From Xestospongia bergquistia (lineage: Eukaryota; Porifera; Demospongiae; Haplosclerida; Petrosiidae): 64,000 bases of DNA. The notes beneath the pieces were generated by a model. That model ran no database searches, had not been told where the DNA came from, and saw nothing but the letters and a program-made list of their open reading frames with translations. Location: positions 8,471,057-8,535,056 of the forward strand of contig OZ014415.1 of NCBI GenBank assembly GCA_963965975.1, written 5' to 3'. Each line of letters begins with the position of its first letter. The first letter of the stretch is position 1. A program made the translations under genes and the position numbers. Of this stretch, positions 40,201-61,300 are shown one piece after another.

Positions 40201-43186
40201 TCATTAGCTTGGTCTTTTATGAAAAGAGGTGTGTCCACAGGTCCACCACATCGGATGTGCAGGTGACCTTCACCAGCTTGTTGCATGTCAACAATAAAGT
40301 GTGTTGTTTCGCCAGTTTTGTTACCAGACTCCAATCCAGGTCCCTTGGCAAGCACTTTAGTAGGATCATAAATGCTAATACGAACAGGCGTATCTGGTAT
40401 GGGCGCCTCATTGAATGTCACATTCATTTTTTGTAAACCTACCTCGGTTGGTTTATAATCAATCTCAAATGTGCCTTCTTCAATGAGTTTTGTCACTTTC
40501 GGTCCCCCATTATCGGTTGTTAAATCTGTTTCCCCAAGTTTTATGTGACATGCTATGTCTCCAGGTCCTGCACCTCTTGCGTCAATGTTGTATTTTAGTA
40601 GTGAATTTGCTAATAAAGGCTCTCCGTTCATTCCTGGACCTGTAATCTTAACTTTTGAAGAGTCTGTTATTGCTACGGGGTAAGGGCTGCTAGGAATATC
40701 TTGTCCAGCAAATTTAATTTCAATCGAGTATTGTCCTGGGTTTTCAGCTTTATATGTATAATCATGCAGATGAAAAGAGGATTGAGTATCAAAAGGAATT
40801 TGTCCACTGGGACCTGTAATGGTAACTTCTACATCACCGCTGCCAGCATCTTTTGTCTTTACATGAAATACAGCTGGTTCATTCACTCTAACCCCACGAG
40901 GAGCTAATCCTGGGCCTGTTGCAATGCATTTGTCTGGTCTAGGTGGTGGCTTGACCTGAACTCGGAAGCGGCTGCCAGGAATCTGTCTTCCGCCATATTT
41001 AACAGTAATTACTAATTCTCCCCTTTCTCGTGGAGTGTACATGTACTTAGTCACCCCCGGTTCCATTTCAGTTGATATTGTAGGAACCTCTCCATGTGGA
41101 CCTCTTGTATTAACAGTAAGTTCTCCGCGACCTGCTCCCTTAGTATGAACTAAAAACCATGTCTCTTGGTCAACTGCTAGTTCTTCACTTTCCACACCTG
41201 GGCCTTCAGCATAACACTTGCTGGCGTCAGGCTTATCTGCACCAACTCGTACTTTAAAAGGACTATCTTTTATATGCAGCCCAGCAAATGTGACCTCTAC
41301 AATATACTGACCTGGAGAAGGTGGTGTATATTCAACTTGGAAAACACTCTCTTTAATTGCAAGACATTGGATATCTTGTAAAGGACCTTTAGGACCTCGC
41401 ACAGCAATTGCTAAATCTCCCTCCCCAGCTCCAGCTGTTTCTACGCAAAACTCAGTTGAAGTTCCTTCCTTAAGATCAGTTCCTTCAACTCCAGGACCAT
41501 AAGCTCGACAAGCTTTAGCATTTGTGCCTGGAGAAACCTGGACAAGAAATGGACTGTCATCAACGGGTAAGTCACTCCATGTGATAGTGACTTGGTGACC
41601 TCCTTCAGTGAGAGGAACATAAGAGCAGATGAATGTTCCATTCTTTTTATCCTCCATTCTAACTTCAACGACACCATTTGGGCCATTTACTGTAGCTTGG
41701 AGCTTCCCACTCCCAGCTTTCTTAGTGTCAACATAAAATACAGCTGGTAGACCAGTGGTTAGGCCTTCTCCTTCAACTCCTGGTCCAGAAACTTTGACTT
41801 GAGATGGATCTAGTGTGGGTGTGGTCTTTATTGGAGCTCCTGGTTTTAGCTGTGCGTCTGGAAACTGGGAGAGGTATGTCATCATACTTCGCTCGTCTAC
41901 ATGAGGATTGACCATATCTTCGGGTCCTAGCACCTACACAGGATACATACATACAATAATGTTCCAATTATACAAACAACGAGTGCCACAATTGTAAATA
42001 TTTATACCAACAATACTTTAAACATAATCGACAATTCAAAACTTTTTGAATAATTAGAATTACTTAAACTCCTTTGTGAATACCATGAAATAATCAATAA
42101 ACCAATGCAAACAAAGGCAAACAAGTGGCATGTGATTAGCATGCACTTACCATTGGCACACCTAACCAATCTTCTGCCAGCTGCATTGCCATTTGAGCAT
42201 TCGCTAAAGCCTCTTTTGGTTTCATAGTTTCTGCTTCAGGGCAGAGACCAGGAGCAATGGCGTTTACTAATGCACCAATTGCTGTCCCATCATTCCAATC
42301 AGCAGTAAAATTCTTGATGTCTTTGTCAGGTATTTTACTCTGTAAATTGAAGTAAAATGTAACTACTAAACAGAGAGTATCTATAGATAGCTAAATATGT
42401 TTTTTAACAAATAATGGATTTAGTCCACCAGAGATACCAATTTTATCTTGTAAATACATCACATTATTAAAATGCATTTTATAAATAGACTTAATAGACT
42501 TGCTTCTTTCTTTATCCATGCTCAATTCTGCTAGCTTGTTGACTATAGGAGTACCTCAATAGTAATCTTACCCGAATATAGCCAAGAAGAGCTTGTTTGG
42601 CTGTAGTTTTTTTGTTGTCTTTAGAGTTCTCATCAAGACCAAGACCAAGATTGATTTGATAATGAAGAATTAGAGTCCAAATCAATCCAAGTATTAACTT
42701 AAGGTTACCTTCAACAATGTCACCACTACCTGAAATAGATGCAAAAATGACTCAGTTGACCGTGGAGGAAGCAGATATGCAGCAAGACTGACTTACCAAT
42801 GTTCACAAGTCGTATGTTTTCCGTTTTTGTTATAAAATCCAAGGCCATGTCCACATTTTCCATTCTTTGTGCATGGATACGAGGCTTTTTGTTGTAACGA
42901 CCAATTCTTTTTTGAGAGAGGATCTCAAGGAGTGTGATCAAGATAACGCCATTACTCAGGTCCTTTGAAAGATCCTCAATGCTAACTTCAATGATCTTGA
43001 GTTGTTCATTGCACCATCTTGTGAATGTTTTCTCTTGAATTCTCTTCCATTCTGCATCTAAGTGTATATTGGAGGTCATTTCATTCCATTCATCTATCAA
43101 AGCAGCACTGGAAAGAAAAGAAGTATGTTAATTCTGTCATCACAAAAGTCCACCCCCGCCCAACTCTACCTGTCAAGAGTAGTCAT
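37260..43186 (-). CDS. Filamin with 16 immunoglobulin-like repeats (short filamin)
   Basis: Second actin-binding filamin, tandem paralogue of the first. Exons 43170-43186 (MTTLDS), 42797-43107, 42572-42729, 42151-42339 and one 4.67-kb exon 37260-41933 join in frame to 1782 aa. The real start is the ATG at 43184-43186 in a 17-bp first exon. CH1 has TRWCNEQL and [20 protein letters not shown]2 has [18 protein letters not shown] and DWLGVPM; then [17 protein letters not shown]. Sixteen filamin repeats follow, from [14 protein letters not shown] to the terminal [19 protein letters not shown]. Intron positions in the actin-binding part match those of the long filamin. Compared with it, this gene has one instead of three copies of the four-repeat block before the last two repeats. 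Its start lies about 290 bp downstream of the POLR1A stop on the same strand. Confidence 0.95.
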
Positions 43187-43406
43187 ACTACTGAACTCAA
43201 GCTGGTATGATTGTCTTCTTACCTCAGAAATGAAATTATCTTTAGCTAGTTCGCATTTATTTAGCTTGGAATGCGGCAACAACTATTCCCGCTTGTTGCT
43301 AAGTGGCACCTTGAGTTTAAATTAGATAATAATATTCACATTTTTGTTTATACCAACACCTCATACACAAAATGACACATTTGATATTAGCACCTGTTTT
43401 AAATTA

Positions 43407-43412
43407 TTTATT
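43407..43412 (-). terminator. Poly(A) signal of POLR1A
   Basis: AATAAA on the minus strand, about 60 bp after the POLR1A stop codon. Confidence 0.5.
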
Positions 43413-43473
43413 ACAGAAATGGCTAAAAACAAAACAAAACTTTTTAAAAATTGCTGGAAACATGTCACAGCCA

Positions 43474-51432
<7,959 letters not shown>

Positions 51433-51542
51433 TACCTAGAGAAACTAGTCCACGTGGTCTCAGGTTGTCGTGGGAGTGGTCGTTACCATAGCAATAGCTA
51501 CTAAACTATGGCTGACAGATGGTTGTTAGTTGAAAATAAAAA
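51433..51542. promoter_or_regulatory. 110-bp divergent POLR1A/NIM1 promoter
   Basis: The start codons of POLR1A and NIM1 are separated by only 110 bp. The interval contains an E-box CACGTG (51451-51456) and an X-box-like palindrome GTTACCATAGCAAT (51482-51495). Shared control of both genes is likely from position; the factors are inferred. Confidence 0.6.
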
Positions 51543-53654
51543 ATGGAAATAGACACTCCAACTAGAAGAAAGTCATTATTTGAAAGGCTTATAGATGAAG
51601 ACAGTCCTAAAGTACGACAGGATATTGCTCTAGGGAAGAGAGTAGGTCTATATCGTATGAGAAATCAACTTGGTTCTGGTAACTTTGCTAAAGTCAAGTT
51701 AGCGACACATCTGTTAACGAAAGGTAAGACATATTTATAAATAATACATTAAATGTTTAGTAGTAATTATAGTAACACTGGCTATTTATTTGCGCATACT
51801 TTAATACAAAATTCATTGATTCCAGCTATTGTAAAGTATATGATTATAACAGGTACTTGATACAATGATCGTTACCATAGCAATAGCTTGATACAACGAT
51901 CGTTACTATAGCAATAGCTTGATACAATGATCGTTACCATAGCAATAGCTTGATACAATGTATGTGGTAACGAACTTGAAAATTAAATTCCTAATTTCTA
52001 AATAACCAAACAAATTATGAACATGAAATTAATTTCCTATAATTAACATATCATATTAAAATTCAACCAGTAATATCCTGCTCCAATAAAACATGGTATA
52101 AAAATCACTACATGTACATGTATTAGTGATAGCTTTATTCCATTAGAAAAAGTAGCTATTAAAATCATTGACAAAGGAAAACTAGATGACCAATCACGTA
52201 AGATCCTCTCCAGGGAGATCATGTGTATGGAGCAGCTCTCCCATCGTAGCATAATACGTCTTTTTGAAGTCATTGAAACTTTTTCTCATCTTTATCTTGT
52301 CATGGAGTGTGCTGCTGAGGGAGATATTCAAAACAGAGTCAACAAAGAAGGACCATTTTCTGATAATGATGGAAAGAGATTTTTTGTTCAAATTGCATCA
52401 GCCATCCACTATATGGTAAGCATAATAGTAAACATCTATACATGTACATGTACATACCATAGTGACTATCATTAGTAAACTCTAGACTAGTAAACATCAA
52501 TACTTACCACAGTGACCTAGGACAGCTACCATTAGTAAGCTCTAGACTAGTGAACATCAGTACTTACCACAGTGACCTAGGATAGCTACCATTAGTAAAC
52601 TCTAGACTAGTAAACATCAGTACTTACCACAGTGACCTAGGATAGCTACCATTAGTAAACTCTAGACTAGTAAACATCAGTACTTACCACAGTGACCTAG
52701 GATAGCTACCATTAGTAAACTCTAGACTAGTAAACATCAGTATTTACAGTGACTATAATTAGCTATGACCACAACTAGCTGAACTACAATGACTTTGAAT
52801 TATTTCAACACACACAACAGCACAACATAGGTGTAGTACATCGTGATCTAAAAGCTGAGAACGTCTTTTTCTCATCAAGAGATCATATCAAAGTGGGCGA
52901 CTTTGGCTTCAGTACTTTTTCCTCTCCAAGTGAACACCTCGATACATTTTGTGGCTCACCTCCCTATGCAGCTCCTGAATTATTTCAAGAAGATACCTAC
53001 GTAGGGAGCTCTGTCGACATATGGGCACTTGGGGTGATGTTATATTTTATGATGTCAGGCAATATGCCATTTAGAGGTGAGAGTGTTCATGAAATCAAAG
53101 CCAAAGTGACTAATGGTTCATATCACATGCCAAGGAATCTGTCATTGTCTTGTCAATCACTCATATCTGGTATGCTAATGTATTATGTGAAGGATCGATA
53201 CTTAATGGATGACATAGTTAATTCAGAATGGGTTGCTGATATTGCGTCATGTACTAATGCTTTTAGTCAAATGTCACAATGTGTTAAAATCAATGAACCA
53301 ACTTTATTGGACAAACAATGTCATAATAGCATTGAGCCCCTTGATACCGAAGTCCTTAACGAGATGGATCATTATGGTGTCCCTACTCAAAATTTTGATT
53401 CAATCAATGGAGAGCCTAGGAATTCCATTGCTGGTATATATCGTATCTTGTTACATCATAAGATAGCACACCAAGAAGTAGAACCTGAGACAATTGATCC
53501 TTCAACAACTGAAAGTAGAAAAGTGCCCGAATTATCAGAAGGGCAAAGTAGAAAGTTATCAGAATTTGTAGCTGTGAAGAGTAGAAAAATCTCAAATATT
53601 TCTCGAGGAAGTCCCTCCAGATCAGCACAATCAAAAATATGTCTTATTTTGTAA
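51543..53654 (+). CDS. NIM1K: Serine/threonine kinase NIM1 (AMPK-related)
   Basis: AMPK-family kinase normally activated by LKB1. Three exons (51543-51723, 52147-52415, 52821-53654), 427 aa, close to the human length. The N-terminal QDIALGKRVGLYRMRNQLGS is diagnostic of NIM1. Kinase motifs: GSGNFAKVKLA, VAIKIIDKGKL, HRDLKAENVFF, VGDFGFST, activation loop DTFCGSPPYAAPELF with the LKB1-site Thr, VDIWALGVMLYFM. There is no UBA-like domain. The C-terminal region keeps RNSIAGIYRILLHHK, the family's second signature. A Ser-rich tail follows, with three similar SRK[VLI] segments, ending KICLIL, a CaaX-like box whose final Leu would favour geranylgeranylation. Intron 1 has a 31-bp array, intron 2 a 60-bp array. 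Confidence 0.94.
51856..51963 (+). repeat. 31-bp tandem array in NIM1 intron 1
   Basis: About three and a half copies of a unit with GATACAATGATCG followed by TTACCATAGCAATAGCTT. Each copy includes an X-box-like palindrome identical over 20 bases to one in the gene's own promoter (51480-51499). Confidence 0.9.
52463..52750 (-). repeat. 60-bp tandem array C (NIM1 intron 2)
   Basis: Nearly five copies of the 60-bp unit of arrays A and B, containing CTAGACTAGTAAACATCAG and CAGTGACCTAGGATAGCTAC on the plus strand. It is antisense to the gene when compared with arrays A, B and D. Confidence 0.95.
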
Positions 53655-55314
53655 TCAATATCTCACTCAATTTTTAAAAAATCTCTCAATTTTTAAAAAA
53701 TCATCACGAAAATGAATTCTCAGCAATCACATGTTTTTCTGAAGTACATGTAATGTACTATCTCAATACTATGCTATTTAAAATATATCCTGCGTTTGGT
53801 AGCTATACCATAAATAAAGGAAATATGTCTAGTATTACTATAGTGATCAATAACAAACTAAAATCTTGCTCATATAGAGACAGTTTGACTGTCAGTTTAG
53901 TATTTTGGTACAGACCACTAGCATTTACTCACTACTGATGTGTTGTGGCAATATATTTACTAGATTAACCAGTATTTGATAGTTTTCTAATAACATGAGT
54001 GTAAATTAGTATTATTGGTTAAATGGTATATAAATATCTGACAATTCAATGATAACCAGCAGTGTTGACATACTAATAATACTACAGGTCAATGTGTGTT
54101 AATGTTCTTTCAGTCTAAACAATATTTAACACTCAGACAAGTGTTTATAATAACATTATTCAACAAAGGATGAGACATTTCAACAAACCAAATAATCCCG
54201 AACTGACACGCTCCAGTTGATTTTTCTCTACATTAAATGCCACAGATTCATTACTTTTAAGGTACATTGTGAAACCATTGGTTCTTATGTACAGGAGTGA
54301 TTGATAAAAATGTTATATTTTAGTGCTGTCGTCATAGTTCCTGTGTGTGAAGGAGTTAACGTTTATTAGTGGTGTTGTTAATTGACTCAAAGGACTAAAC
54401 CTATCAATGGCCCAGTGATACAAAATACCACAATATAATCTTTCACAGTTGCCTAGTAACTATTACAGACAGATTTATCATTGTATAACAAGTTGAGTGA
54501 TTATCAGAGAACACAATATGACATACGACCAAGTATTATAGAAACAAGCTAACCAATGATGGAATATTGTTTTCATTGTGAATTGTATGTAACATTATGG
54601 CAGTCATTACAACTACTTCTATTGGTATATTCACGAGTATGTCAAGTTATATGTAGTGTACAGACTTTAAACGTCATGTTAACATTAGTCCTTATAAGTG
54701 TACCATCCATGTTAAGTTATTGAAGTGCTCTGTACTCCTACTTGTAGGAGGTTACTGTCTTATCGCCAGGTTTCCTGACATTTGGTTGAAACACGAGGAG
54801 ATCAGGGGATCCATGGGGCTTATTGTGAGCTGGATGGCATTATGTCAACATAGATCATTAATTGAGACTCATGCCCATATTCTAATGTATGATAAAGGGC
54901 TCATGCCCATATTCTAATATACAGGTGATACTAAAGCAGACTCATACACTATTATAGTGAAACTACACACGATATTGATAAAGACTCATACCCATGCATA
55001 AAGGCCAACAATACTTGAGATGTTTTTGCAAAACAAGCAAACAATTACAACAACAACAACATAATATATATTATAGAATATAATGCAGTAACTAAAGTTC
55101 AACACAATTTAAATAACTAACAGTGTAAACAAAGTAATGATAAACAAACAAACAAAACTGTAAACAAAAAAAACACTAAAACAACAATATTAAAAAATCA
55201 AGACCAACTATAGAAGAGAAGATAATATACTTAAAATTTGAAGGTTAGCCCAACGAGAATGATGACATCATTATGATGTAACAAACACACACACACAGAC
55301 ACACATGCACTAAA
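53655..55314. other. Intergenic DNA between NIM1 and midnolin ends
   Basis: About 1.66 kb between convergent genes. It holds a short 21-bp tandem duplication just after the NIM1 stop (about 53660-53705), a local repeat of CTCATGCCCATATTCTAAT (about 54868-54918) and AT-rich sequence likely to include both 3' UTRs. No gene seen. Confidence 0.6.
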
Positions 55315-58300
55315 TTAATCAGCCAAAAGAAAGCCTCTTTTTAAACCGCAAAATCCCGTCTTCTTGCGCATTTTTGGAGGAGGAGCTTCTAAATCACATT
55401 CAACTTCTTTCATCCAATCACAAGAAGTATTGTCAGTTCTTTGTCTTTTTAACTGTCTCATGGCTTTTTGTTGTTGCATCTTCCATTTCAACATGGCCAT
55501 TTTGTCTCTCAATTGCTCGTTCTCTCTGAATCGAGCTTTAGACATTATCCCTGTATCCATCCCAAATCCAGAGGAGGAACCAGCATGGACGTGGGATGTG
55601 ACTGACTCCATCATTTCTCCATAACTGGTCATTGTGGTTTTAGAGTGAATAATTTCTTGCATATCATTGTCACATGTAAACTCTGAAGAAAAACGACCTT
55701 TAAATGTTCCTGGGACTTTCCCCTTGACACGCTGTGCATACATTTTCTTGAGGATTTCACCAATAGCTTCCATGACGGCTTTTCTTTTCATACTAACACC
55801 ATTTTGTGACGAAGGGATCTCTCTCAGTCTCCGGAGTTCTTCCCATTCTGACTGGCTAACATGTACTTTATTGTGTTTAGTACACGACATCTTAGGATTG
55901 GAAGATCTTCGTATGGCCTTTTTACAAGGCCGAGAAGAAACACAGGAAGTGTGGACTAGAGGTGAAGGAGAGAGAGTAGAGGGAGGAGGAGAAGAGGGAA
56001 GACTAGTTGGTAGAAGAGAAGACGACTCCATTGCATCATGAGTTCTTCGACGGCTTGCTTGCAAAGATGACGATGTTTCATGTATCAATAAATCAGGCGA
56101 GTTCATTGTTTTTCCCAGGTGAGTTGCTGGGGAACCACCCTCTGAATCAGGTGCAGGTGTCCCGGCTGGTATAACACTTCGTACTGGGACGCTACAAGGG
56201 GGTGTAACATTTGTGTGAGAACAAGTGGTCGTTGATGAGCTCCAGTGAGGATTAGTGTTAAGAGAAGCTGCACTAATACCCTCGGTACTTGTCTCAGAAA
56301 GACTACTTGATTGAGTAGAAACTATCTGGTCTCTTGTACTGCTGGTCGGACTGGTACTGCCCAATGAAGATTTTTTCTCTGGTGGTGGCTCTAATTCCAC
56401 TTCTTCTACTTTAGCTCTGTTAAGATTGACAACAACAACAGATTCTCCTAGTCTGATGGCAACAGATAATGGAGATTTGCCTGCTAGAAAATCATCAATC
56501 TAAGACAAGAAAAATAAGAGGTTAAATATAACTAATATCAAAATTATATGTATGTATATTTATTATATACAAGGGAATATAGCTGATAGTTCTGAATATC
56601 CTAACATAAAACAAACATGTCATGTGACTGTGACATCACAATCATGTGACAAAGAACAAGTTTCCCAGTTTAAAGTGATGTACATCACCAATACTTATGT
56701 TGTTAACAGTAATAATACTTAACAGATAATGTTAAGTTACATATATTGCTTTAAAGCCTGCCAACAGGAAGTTAAATTGTTAATATAAATTGTGCCAAGA
56801 TGAACAAAGGACAGTTTAGATAGGTTACTAGGTCATATGAGCAATGACATTATACTGTACTAGGTTGTATGGGTTATGATATTATACTGTACTAGGTTGT
56901 ATGGGTTATGATATTATACTGTACTAGGTTGTATGGGTTATGATATTATACTGTACTAGGTTGTATGGGTTACGATATTATACTGTACTAGATTATATGG
57001 GTTACGATATTATACTGTACTAGATTATATGGGTTACGATATTATACTGTACTAGATTATATGGGTTACGATATTATACTGTACTAGGTTGTATGGGTTA
57101 TGATATTATACTGTACTAGGTTGTATGGGTTATGATATTATACTGTACTAGTTTGTATGGGTTATGATATTATACTGTACTAGGTTGTATGGGTTATGAT
57201 ATTATACTGTACTAGTTTGTATGGGTTATGATATTATACTGTACTAGGTTGTATGGGTTATGATATTATACTGTACTAGTTTGTATGGGTTATGATATTA
57301 TACTGTACTAGGTTGTATGGGTTATGATATTATACTGTACTAGGTTGTATGGGTTATGATATTATACTGTACTAGTTTGTATGGGTTATGATATTATACT
57401 GTACTAGGTTGTATGGGTTATGATATTATACTGTACTAGTTTGTATGGGTTATGATATTATACTGTACTAGTTTGTATGGGTTATGATATTATACTGTAC
57501 TAGGTTGTATGGGTTATGATATTATACTGTACTAGGTTGTATGGGTTATGACATTACGCCAAGGACTCATCCACTTAACAGATATATATATATATACATT
57601 ATAGTGAAGTCACTTTACTGTCAAGGAAACAAATACAACATGAAAGATACATGAAGTCATAGCACAGACAGTGGCTTTAAGAATAGTGAGATAAACAGTA
57701 CTTTTTCTCATGTTACCAGGCATCTAAGAATGCTATTAACGACATAATAGAATGTGTACTGTGACGTAGTTGGACAAAAGACGTCACTTTTACTAATCAG
57801 CTAAATAAAAATATAAACATAGTTATTAAGAAAGGCTTGTGTGTTTATATAAAACAACATATTTTATCGTTACCATGACAACAAACACTTTCAATTGACT
57901 AGAAAAGGTACAGTACCTATTACATAATGTTTTACTAAAAACCAATTAACAAATCCTTTATTTCAAACTAGACTACTTGTCTACTGATATCTTAAATCTA
58001 ATATATCAAAATTAATAGCTCAAGTAATTTAAGCATCTGACTTCATATCAACTGGTCAGGCATTATTACATGAGAAGACAAACAAGAGAGTAAATGGTAT
58101 GAAGAACATCAAATAGATACAAGACACTCCTACAGATAGCAATCTTTGAGGTTAATTAATAAATCATGTACACGTACATGTTCCTGGCTCTACATGTACA
58201 CGTACATATATGGACGTAACTCTATAATACTAATACAACAAATAGTCTTTAACTATTGCAAGTAGTCTATTAAGCAAATACTTGATAATAATCATTGCTG

Positions 58301-61300
58301 TACTAACATGTTACTATGGTAACGTCTTGTCACCATTGAATTATTGTAATATGTGACCAGTCAGGGAGCATTCTCCCTATGTAGACAGGAAGCAGACATG
58401 AATATATACCTAGTTTTAATTTGTGGGAACAATCTTTCCTTGAATTAATTTAACCACATGATTCTTTATCCTTCAAAGGTCAAAGGTCTTTCCTTTCTGT
58501 TGTGTCTGATGATTCAGACTGCCCTATGTTGTAATTTGCTTACCACAGTGACCTATATGTATTATTAGTAACTCTACACTACTAAACATCAGTACTTACT
58601 AGTGACCTAGGATAGCTACCATTAGTAAGTTCTAGACTAGTGAACATCAGTACTTATCACAGTGACCTAAAATAGCTACCATAAGTAAGCTTTAGACTAG
58701 TAAACAACAATGCCACACTCATCAACTATCCTATATTAATAAAAAAATATCTTTCACTGAATGTCCAGACTAGTCCAACACAAGGGAACACCTGCTCATA
58801 ACAGAAAACACCAATATACACTAGTAATGGTCATAGTTAGTTATCTATACAATATACCACATCAAGAAGCTACTCTCAACACACTCACTGTTGTCAATGT
58901 ACATGAACATCAATGTTCATGTTAATTTACATGAAGACACAGCTTGACTGAGTGTTTAACAGTCATGTTAAGCTGTTCTCCGTTGTAGGGTGTATTATAT
59001 ACATATTTATATTGTTCATATTACATTAGGTTTATATGTCCTCGTATAATATGGTTTAATGTTGTATGTAGTTGTGAAGTATAATTACCTGTTGATCTGA
59101 TATTGTGCTCATGCTGTGCTTCATCATGGCAACAGGATCCATTGTAAGTGGAGTCTATTAGAGAGAGAGAGACAGAGAGAGAGAGACAGAGAGAGAGACA
59201 GAGAGAGAGAGACAGAGAGAGAGACAGAGAGACAGAAAGAGAGACAGAGAGAGAGAGAGTTACATAGTTACTTAATGATAAATTAAAGCCAATAACCTTT
59301 AAGGTATTACATCATATAACTATTATTCTATGACTTACATTAACTCCAGACTCTACACATGGAACAAGCTTTATTTCTCCACCATTTTGTACTCCATTTT
59401 CATTTAACATTCCAGTTTTAAGCTCTCTGTTTGTATAAGGAAAAAAAAATTAAATACATACCAAACAGCTAAACAGGTTAAGAAAACAGGTTAGGGAAAC
59501 CAGTATCTTTTGAACTAACATGGAATATGAAACTAAACTAGTTGTCATTTCTATCAGATTGACATTCCTACCAGACAAGTGTTATTTATATACATACACA
59601 TATGAACACAATAACGTTGTTTGAGTATAAAAACTACAAGATCTATTTGATGTACAACAGACAGTGGGGGTTGAAAGTGGTCACAAATGAAACAACACAA
59701 CAGTTTTCACATCATATGTTTCCTGCCATTTCAAACCACAGTTTCATTAATACAGGTAGTGGGTTAAGATAACAACCACAAACGGCTCACTAGTTGCCAA
59801 AAAGGGAACTTAGTTTAGTGCAAACAGGATATAAAATAGATGGTTTCCTGAATTTGCATACAGTGATGCACAAGTTGAGATCACCCTAGTAACTGCAGGT
59901 CTTTGTATAGTCATGTGTCTGTGATAGTATGCTACAATAGAATCTTTTCCTTGAGTTAAAAATTAATTTTTTGGGAGAATAAGATTTTTGAGAGAGAGTT
60001 CAATCATGTTAGAGGAAGTACTTATATAGTACATATTACATAATATACAATTTATATTTAATACATTGTCTAATATAAAGTATATGTCATTAGTGTAATA
60101 CTAAATCTATGAATCTAGGTCCATCAAAAATGGGTGTAATTATTACTGATACAAGATACTGTTGTTATGTATTATAAAAATGTAATATTGATGGTTAGAG
60201 ACCACACTAGGTAAACTAACCCATCAGAAAATGTCATGCTCTTATCAAAACATATAACAAGATTGGAATTCTAGTTATGTGGGTGCATATCAATCTGTAC
60301 ATGTACATGTAAAACACATGTATTGGTGTAATACATACACACACCATGTACATGAGTGTTAAGGTGTGTCATTATATAATATAGTTGTATTACAAACCAT
60401 GTATTTGTACTAAGTTACATTGTTATGGCACCTCAAATGTGAAGATGTGGTTTTGAAGATCCAATCAAAACATGTTGATTTTATAATCAGCCAATTGAAA
60501 GTTGCCATAAACAGTTAGAACTAATCACAGACTATGCAAGCTGCCAGGATTCTTCAGGGCAAGTTGGTGTAACATTAATTCAAGGCAAGGAGGAGACTTG
60601 GTTGTTTAAAGGTGAGGAGGATGAGATTAGGGCATTGTGTAAAAGGAGGAGAGAGTAGGAAGCCTTTACAATAGGGGGTCACCAGAAACATAGTTTGTGG
60701 GTATTGGGAGAAGCTATAATGGAGTAGTGTCACTAACACCTACATTAAATCAGATTACACTGCCAAATCATTAGTTACTTCATAATGTTTTCACTATCAA
60801 TCCAAGGTGAAAATAACTATATTCCTCTTTTGACACAACTCAAAAATTAACAATTATAACCATAAATGGTGTTATTACAAAATAGTCTCTCTTACTACTG
60901 CAATGCAATTTAAAAAAGGAAGGAAAAGCTGCTGTCAACAAAATTACAATCTTCTAATTACAAAGAAACACTCTAGACAGGACAAATACATAGTATACGC
61001 ACACATAAACAAGAGGATAAGATGCAATACCATGACAACAACAAGGTATGATTGTATGTGTGAACATTTAGTGAGAAAATTATCTCCTGTGTGTTGATCA
61101 AAGTAAGAATAAAATGAAACTAAACAGATCTTAGCAATGAAAACCTTAGACAATTAACAAGTAGTAAAACATCTAAAAACTGTTCCCAAATCACTTAAGT
61201 AAGCATAGAAATGATTACAATGGTTCACTGGTATTTGTCATCATATACATGAATTGTGTATAGAGCAGTATATATTTTGAGACCATAATTATCATATTAG

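Noticed and set aside
54720..54917. Plus-strand 65-codon frame downstream of NIM1
   Set aside because: No start context, no similarity, and it overlaps a local direct repeat.
58164..58208. Near-inverted repeat of GTACACGTACATG around a 12-bp centre, considered as a hairpin RNA or element end
   Set aside because: Short, imperfect at its centre, without target duplication or other structure; ACGT/GTAC-rich words are frequent nearby.
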